DNA from: Candidatus Parcubacteria bacterium
Lineage (GTDB): Bacteria > Patescibacteriota > Minisyncoccia > Phycocordibacterales > UBA6065
Assembly (NCBI GenBank): GCA_019661795.1
Contig: JAIFWQ010000016.1
Location: 1-7,629, forward strand
Direction: 5' to 3'
DNA length: 7,629 bases
Positions 4,330-7,629 of the stretch are shown here, piece after piece. A model generated the notes under the pieces. It was given only the letters and a program-made list of their open reading frames with translations. It did not search any database and was not told the DNA's origin. Within the stretch, counting starts at the first letter, position 1. Every line of letters begins with the position of its first letter. A program made the position numbers and the translations under genes.

Positions 4330-7300
4330 CTAATACGCTGATCGCGCTTCTTTCGGCCTCATCATGACCAAATAGAAGGCCGGCACGATGTAGAGCGTGA
4401 GGAACGACGACAGGAGAAGCCCGAATATGACAGAGCTGCCGAGGGCGCGCCAGAATTCATCGGATAGCGTAACGGGCAGGATGCCGAATATGGTGCAGAT
4501 CGACGTGATAAAGATCGCCTCGAGCCTCGATTTGCCCGCGTCCGCGACGGCGTCTTCGAATCCGATGCCGCTCCGCAGGTTGAGGTTGATCTTGTCGACG
4601 AGGATGATCGAGTTCTTCACCACGATGCCGAAAAGCGCGAGGATGCCGATGAGCCCCGGCAATCCGAGCGATACGTCGAACACCGCCATGCCGAGGAATA
4701 CGCCGATGAGCGCGAGAGGGATCGGCACGAGGACGATGAGCGCCTTTCGGAACGAATTGAACTGGACGACGAGGGTCGCCACGATGAGGACGATGGCGAT
4801 GATCATGGCGCGGACGATCGACGCGAACGATTCCGCGTTCTGTTCGTTCTCGCCGCCGAAGGTGATTGCATAGCCCTGGGGCATTTTGTACGACGCCGCG
4901 CGTTTCTGGAATTCGGCCAATATGGCCGGGCCGTTCGTCGTCGAATCGGCCGCGGCTGTGAGGAGCACCGTCCTCTTCTGATCGATGCGGGTGATGGCAT
5001 CGACGGCGGGCTTGAGCTCGATCGTCGCCACGTCCTTGAGGAAGACCGGCTCTTTGCGGGAATTGAGCACTTCGAGGTTCTGGATCGCCGCGAGGTCAGG
5101 GATCGACGCTTCGTCGAACGTCGCTATGAGCTTGATCTCTTTTTCGCCTTTGATGACCTTCATGAGCTCGATGCCGGATACGGCAGTGCGCAAGACGGAA
5201 CCGACGGACGCGGCGGAAAGAGAATTGCGCTCGAGGGCCTGTTGGTCGAGCTTGAACGTGTATTCAGGGACCGAGCCTTTGAGCGACGAATCGACGTTGA
5301 CCACGCCCGGTATGGAAACGACGATCGACCGCAGATCGTTCACGATCTTTGTAAGGATGTCGAGATCGTCGCCGGCGATATGCGCTTCGAATGCGGCGCC
5401 CGCCGGAGGTCCGCCGGTCTGGGCCGAGACATGGATCTCGAGGCCCGGGATATGCGCGCCGGCAAGGTCCGCGCGGATCACATCGGCGAGCTCGAAGGAT
5501 GTATGAGTCCTGAACTTTTTGTCCTTCAAGGTCAGCGTTATCGACGCGAGATTCGCCGATCCAGTGCCGCCGCCGAAGCCTCCGCCCGCGATGCTCGACC
5601 GGCCGACGACCGTCGAATAGCTTTCGACTTCGGAATATCCGAGCGCCCTTTCTTCGACCGGGCGGGCGAGCCGGTCCGTCGCGTCGAGGCTCGAACCCAC
5701 CGGCGCGCGCAAGTCTATATATACGTAATCCTGGTCGGACTGCGGAAAGAATTCGTTCCTGACGACGCCCGTGACGACGAGCCCGATCGACGCGATGAAA
5801 AGGAGCGTCACGCCGCCGAGAACGCGGCGGCGGCGCTTCTTGTCGAAAATGTAATGCTTGAGCGTGCGCTCGTATACCGGCAGGAAGCGATGGAAATTGA
5901 CGATGCCGTGGATGAGCCTGCCCGTGAGATTCTCATGCTCCCGCGCGCCCTGCGATGCGAGCTTCCTTTTGACCAGCTCGTCGTCTTGCCATTCCCTTTC
6001 CGAGAGAATGGCGTTCTCGATCATGGCTTCCCTGCCGCCTTTCTCATACCACCATATGAGCCAGCCTTCCACGGCGAGAGCGATGATGCCGAGGACGACC
6101 GGGATGATGCCAGCGACATAGAACATGGATGCGGCGAATACGATGAGAGCGCCTTCCGTTATGAAAAAGAGCCGGCGCGTCATGCGGATGCGCTCGAGCA
6201 CGGCCGCGAGAGGATGATTGACCATGAGCGCGATGAAAAGCGACGAGACGAGCGTGATCGATACCGTGACAGGGATCGATTTCAGGTATTCGCCGACGAT
6301 ACCCGTCGCGAAAAGGAGCGGCAGGAACGCCCAGACGGTCGCCAAGGTCGTGGTGGTGAGCACCCATTTGAAATCATTGAGCACCAGAAGCACCGCTTCT
6401 TCCGGCGTGAACTTGCCCGTATTTATATATTGTTTCGTCGCCGATACGACCACGATGGCGTCATCGACGAGGAGGCCGAGAGAGAGTATGAGCGAGAAGA
6501 GCGACAGGAAGTTCAGCGTCATACCGATCATATGGAGCACGCCGAAGCTCACGAAGAACACCAGAGGTATGGCGAGGCCTGCGACGAACGCCTCTTTGAG
6601 GCCGACGATGAGGAAAAGGATGATCGAGACGAGAAGGACAGTTATGAGGAAATCGTGGGAGAGCTGGTCGAAGCTTTTCTTGATCTCTTTCGCCATGTCC
6701 AAAGTCACGTTGTACGTGATGCCGGGCGACGAACGGGCGATCGCTTTATCCACGGCCGCTTTCGTCAGGTCGGCGGTATCGAGAACCGACGCGCCCTGCC
6801 TTTTTATGACGCCGATGCTCACCGAATTCTTCGGTTCCGAGCCGCCGATGGAGAGCCTCGAATAGGTCGTCTTCTTTTCCGCCTTTTCCGTGACCCTCGC
6901 GATGTCGCGGAGAAGCACCGACCCGCCGCCTTCCGCATGCGATACGGGGATGTTCGCTATGTCGGCGATCTCCGTCATGCGCGCGTCGGTGCGGACGGGA
7001 AAAACGAGCGTCGAGCTTTCGAAATTGCCCGCCGGCATGGCGTTGTTCGCCGAAAGCACGGCGCGATTGGCGTCGTCAGCCGATATGCCGTAGAAGATGA
7101 GCCTCTCCGGCATATAGGCGATCTCGTATTCCTTCACATCGCCGCCTGATATGTCGACTTCGCGCACGCCGGATATCCGTTCGAGGTCGTCTTTTATATT
7201 TTCAGCGAAGGCGCGCAAGGTGAAGCCGTCATACGGGCCGGTGAGCGATATCGCCCACATCGGCGTGTCATCGAGCGATATCTCGCGGACGACCGGGTCT

Positions 7301-7629
7301 TTGGCTTCGGTCGATATGTCGGGCTTGGCCTCGGTCACTTTGTCGCGCAATCGGCGGATGGCGTCTTCGAGGTTCTCATTCGCGTTGAACTCGACCTGTA
7401 TGGACGAGAGCGAATTGTATGAATTCGACGTGATCTTTTTCACGCCTTTCAGGCCCGAAAGCTTGGTCTCGATCTTTTTAGTGACGAATTCTTCGACGTC
7501 GGACGGCGACGCGCCGGGATACGCGGTCGCGACGATGCCGATCGGGATCTTGACCTCCGGATTCGATTCGCGCGGCAGGCTCGCGAACGAATACAGGCCC
7601 CACGCGGTGATGACGAGGATGAGAAGGAC
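4330..7629 (-). CDS. RND (HAE-type) efflux permease, N-terminus off the window
   Basis: The frame is open from the right edge (7629) to TAG at 4332-4330, giving 1099 residues. The GTG at 7443 is internal, because 62 residues upstream of it (VLLILVITAW ... LPRESNPEV ... AYPGASPSDVEEFV) match the standard RND opening. Only the initial few residues and part of TM1 are missing. RND permeases are proton-driven membrane pumps made of two repeats of six helices plus large extracytoplasmic porter loops. Proton-relay residues are present: GLLVDDAIVVV in TM4 (Asp389, Asp390) and VVKNSIILVD in TM10 (Lys1005). Predicted helices lie near 1-19, 328-344, 347-365, 373-396, 422-442, 452-475, then 603-623, 941-958, 963-982, 990-1012, 1036-1054 and 1064-1088. 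An insertion between TM6 and TM7 adds two more helices (about 487-528), a charged stretch and KKRRRR (597-602). The Asp-Asp TM4 motif argues for drug/lipid-type rather than heavy-metal pumps. The substrate is unknown. Any adaptor gene would lie beyond the right edge. Confidence 0.93.
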   Translation of the reverse strand, partial: VLLILVITAWGLYSFASLPRESNPEVKIPIGIVATAYPGASPSDVEEFVTKKIETKLSGLKGVKKITSNSYNSLSSIQVEFNANENLEDAIRRLRDKVTEAKPDISTEAKDPVVREISLDDTPMWAISLTGPYDGFTLRAFAENIKDDLERISGVREVDISGGDVKEYEIAYMPERLIFYGISADDANRAVLSANNAMPAGNFESSTLVFPVRTDARMTEIADIANIPVSHAEGGGSVLLRDIARVTEKAEKKTTYSRLSIGGSEPKNSVSIGVIKRQGASVLDTADLTKAAVDKAIARSSPGITYNVTLDMAKEIKKSFDQLSHDFLITVLLVSIILFLIVGLKEAFVAGLAIPLVFFVSFGVLHMIGMTLNFLSLFSLILSLGLLVDDAIVVVSATKQYINTGKFTPEEAVLLVLNDFKWVLTTTTLATVWAFLPLLFATGIVGEYLKSIPVTVSITLVSSLFIALMVNHPLAAVLERIRMTRRLFFITEGALIVFAASMFYVAGIIPVVLGIIALAVEGWLIWWYEKGGREAMIENAILSEREWQDDELVKRKLASQGAREHENLTGRLIHGIVNFHRFLPVYERTLKHYIFDKKRRRRVLGGVTLLFIASIGLVVTGVVRNEFFPQSDQDYVYIDLRAPVGSSLDATDRLARPVEERALGYSEVESYSTVVGRSSIAGGGFGGGTGSANLASITLTLKDKKFRTHTSFELADVIRADLAGAHIPGLEIHVSAQTGGPPAGAAFEAHIAGDDLDILTKIVNDLRSIVVSIPGVVNVDSSLKGSVPEYTFKLDQQALERNSLSAASVGSVLRTAVSGIELMKVIKGEKEIKLIATFDEASIPDLAAIQNLEVLNSRKEPVFLKDVATIELKPAVDAITRIDQKRTVLLTAAADSTTNGPAILAEFQKRAASYKMPQGYAITFGGENEQNAESFASIVRAMIIAIVLIVATLVVQFNSFRKALIVLVPIPLALIGVFLGMAVFDVSLGLPGLIGILALFGIVVKNSIILVDKINLNLRSGIGFEDAVADAGKSRLEAIFITSICTIFGILPVTLSDEFWRALGSSVIFGLLLSSFLTLYIVPAFYLVMMRPKEARSAY

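Noticed and set aside
5242..7149. A 635-codon plus-strand ORF opposite the RND gene
   Set aside because: An Arg/Asp/Glu-rich shadow frame without domains; the minus strand carries a full RND permease.
1..7629. CRISPR arrays, IS elements or prophage genes
   Set aside because: No regularly spaced direct repeats, transposase, integrase or phage genes are visible.

Overview
The window looks like a fragment of a candidate-phyla-radiation (Patescibacteria/Parcubacteria-like) genome. This is inferred from protein features recalled for that group, not from any search. They are a MutY-type glycosylase lacking the iron-sulfur cluster cysteines, a RecG with two helicase-core insertions and a changed motif VI, a tiny membrane-anchored four-cysteine protein, and an RND permease with an added membrane hairpin. 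Stop codons read as standard TAA, TAG and TGA.

Layout: (1) 1-153, minus: the first 51 residues of an ABC exporter, running off the left edge. (2) 154-178: a 25-bp divergent promoter region. (3) 179-979, plus: an adenine-glycosylase-like repair enzyme. It is followed after 7 bp by a 70-residue single-pass protein with a Cys-rich tail (987-1199). (4) 1200-1481: no convincing protein gene, but a promoter-like sequence at 1201-1228 followed by a strongly foldable RNA candidate. A 19-bp helix closes a domain with three internal hairpins, and a canonical tRNA T-arm with a tRNA-like acceptor strand follows. (5) 1482-3716, plus: RecG helicase. (6) 3715-3739: a terminator facing the minus strand, placed between the convergent recG and clpP-like genes. 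(7) 3754-4299 and 4330-7629, minus: an RND permease (its N-terminus lies off the right edge) followed 30 bp later by a ClpP-like serine protease, probably one transcription unit.

The plus-strand genes are mainly DNA repair (a base-excision glycosylase and branch-migration helicase). The minus-strand genes are membrane transport and proteolysis. The plus genes start at GTG with a -10-like box only 6-7 nt upstream and an in-frame stop just before it, which suggests leaderless mRNAs. The internal operon gene (clpP-like) instead has a near-perfect Shine-Dalgarno.

The least explained element is the tRNA-like structured RNA upstream of recG. It resembles parts of a tmRNA and parts of a degenerate tRNA, but I cannot assign it to either.
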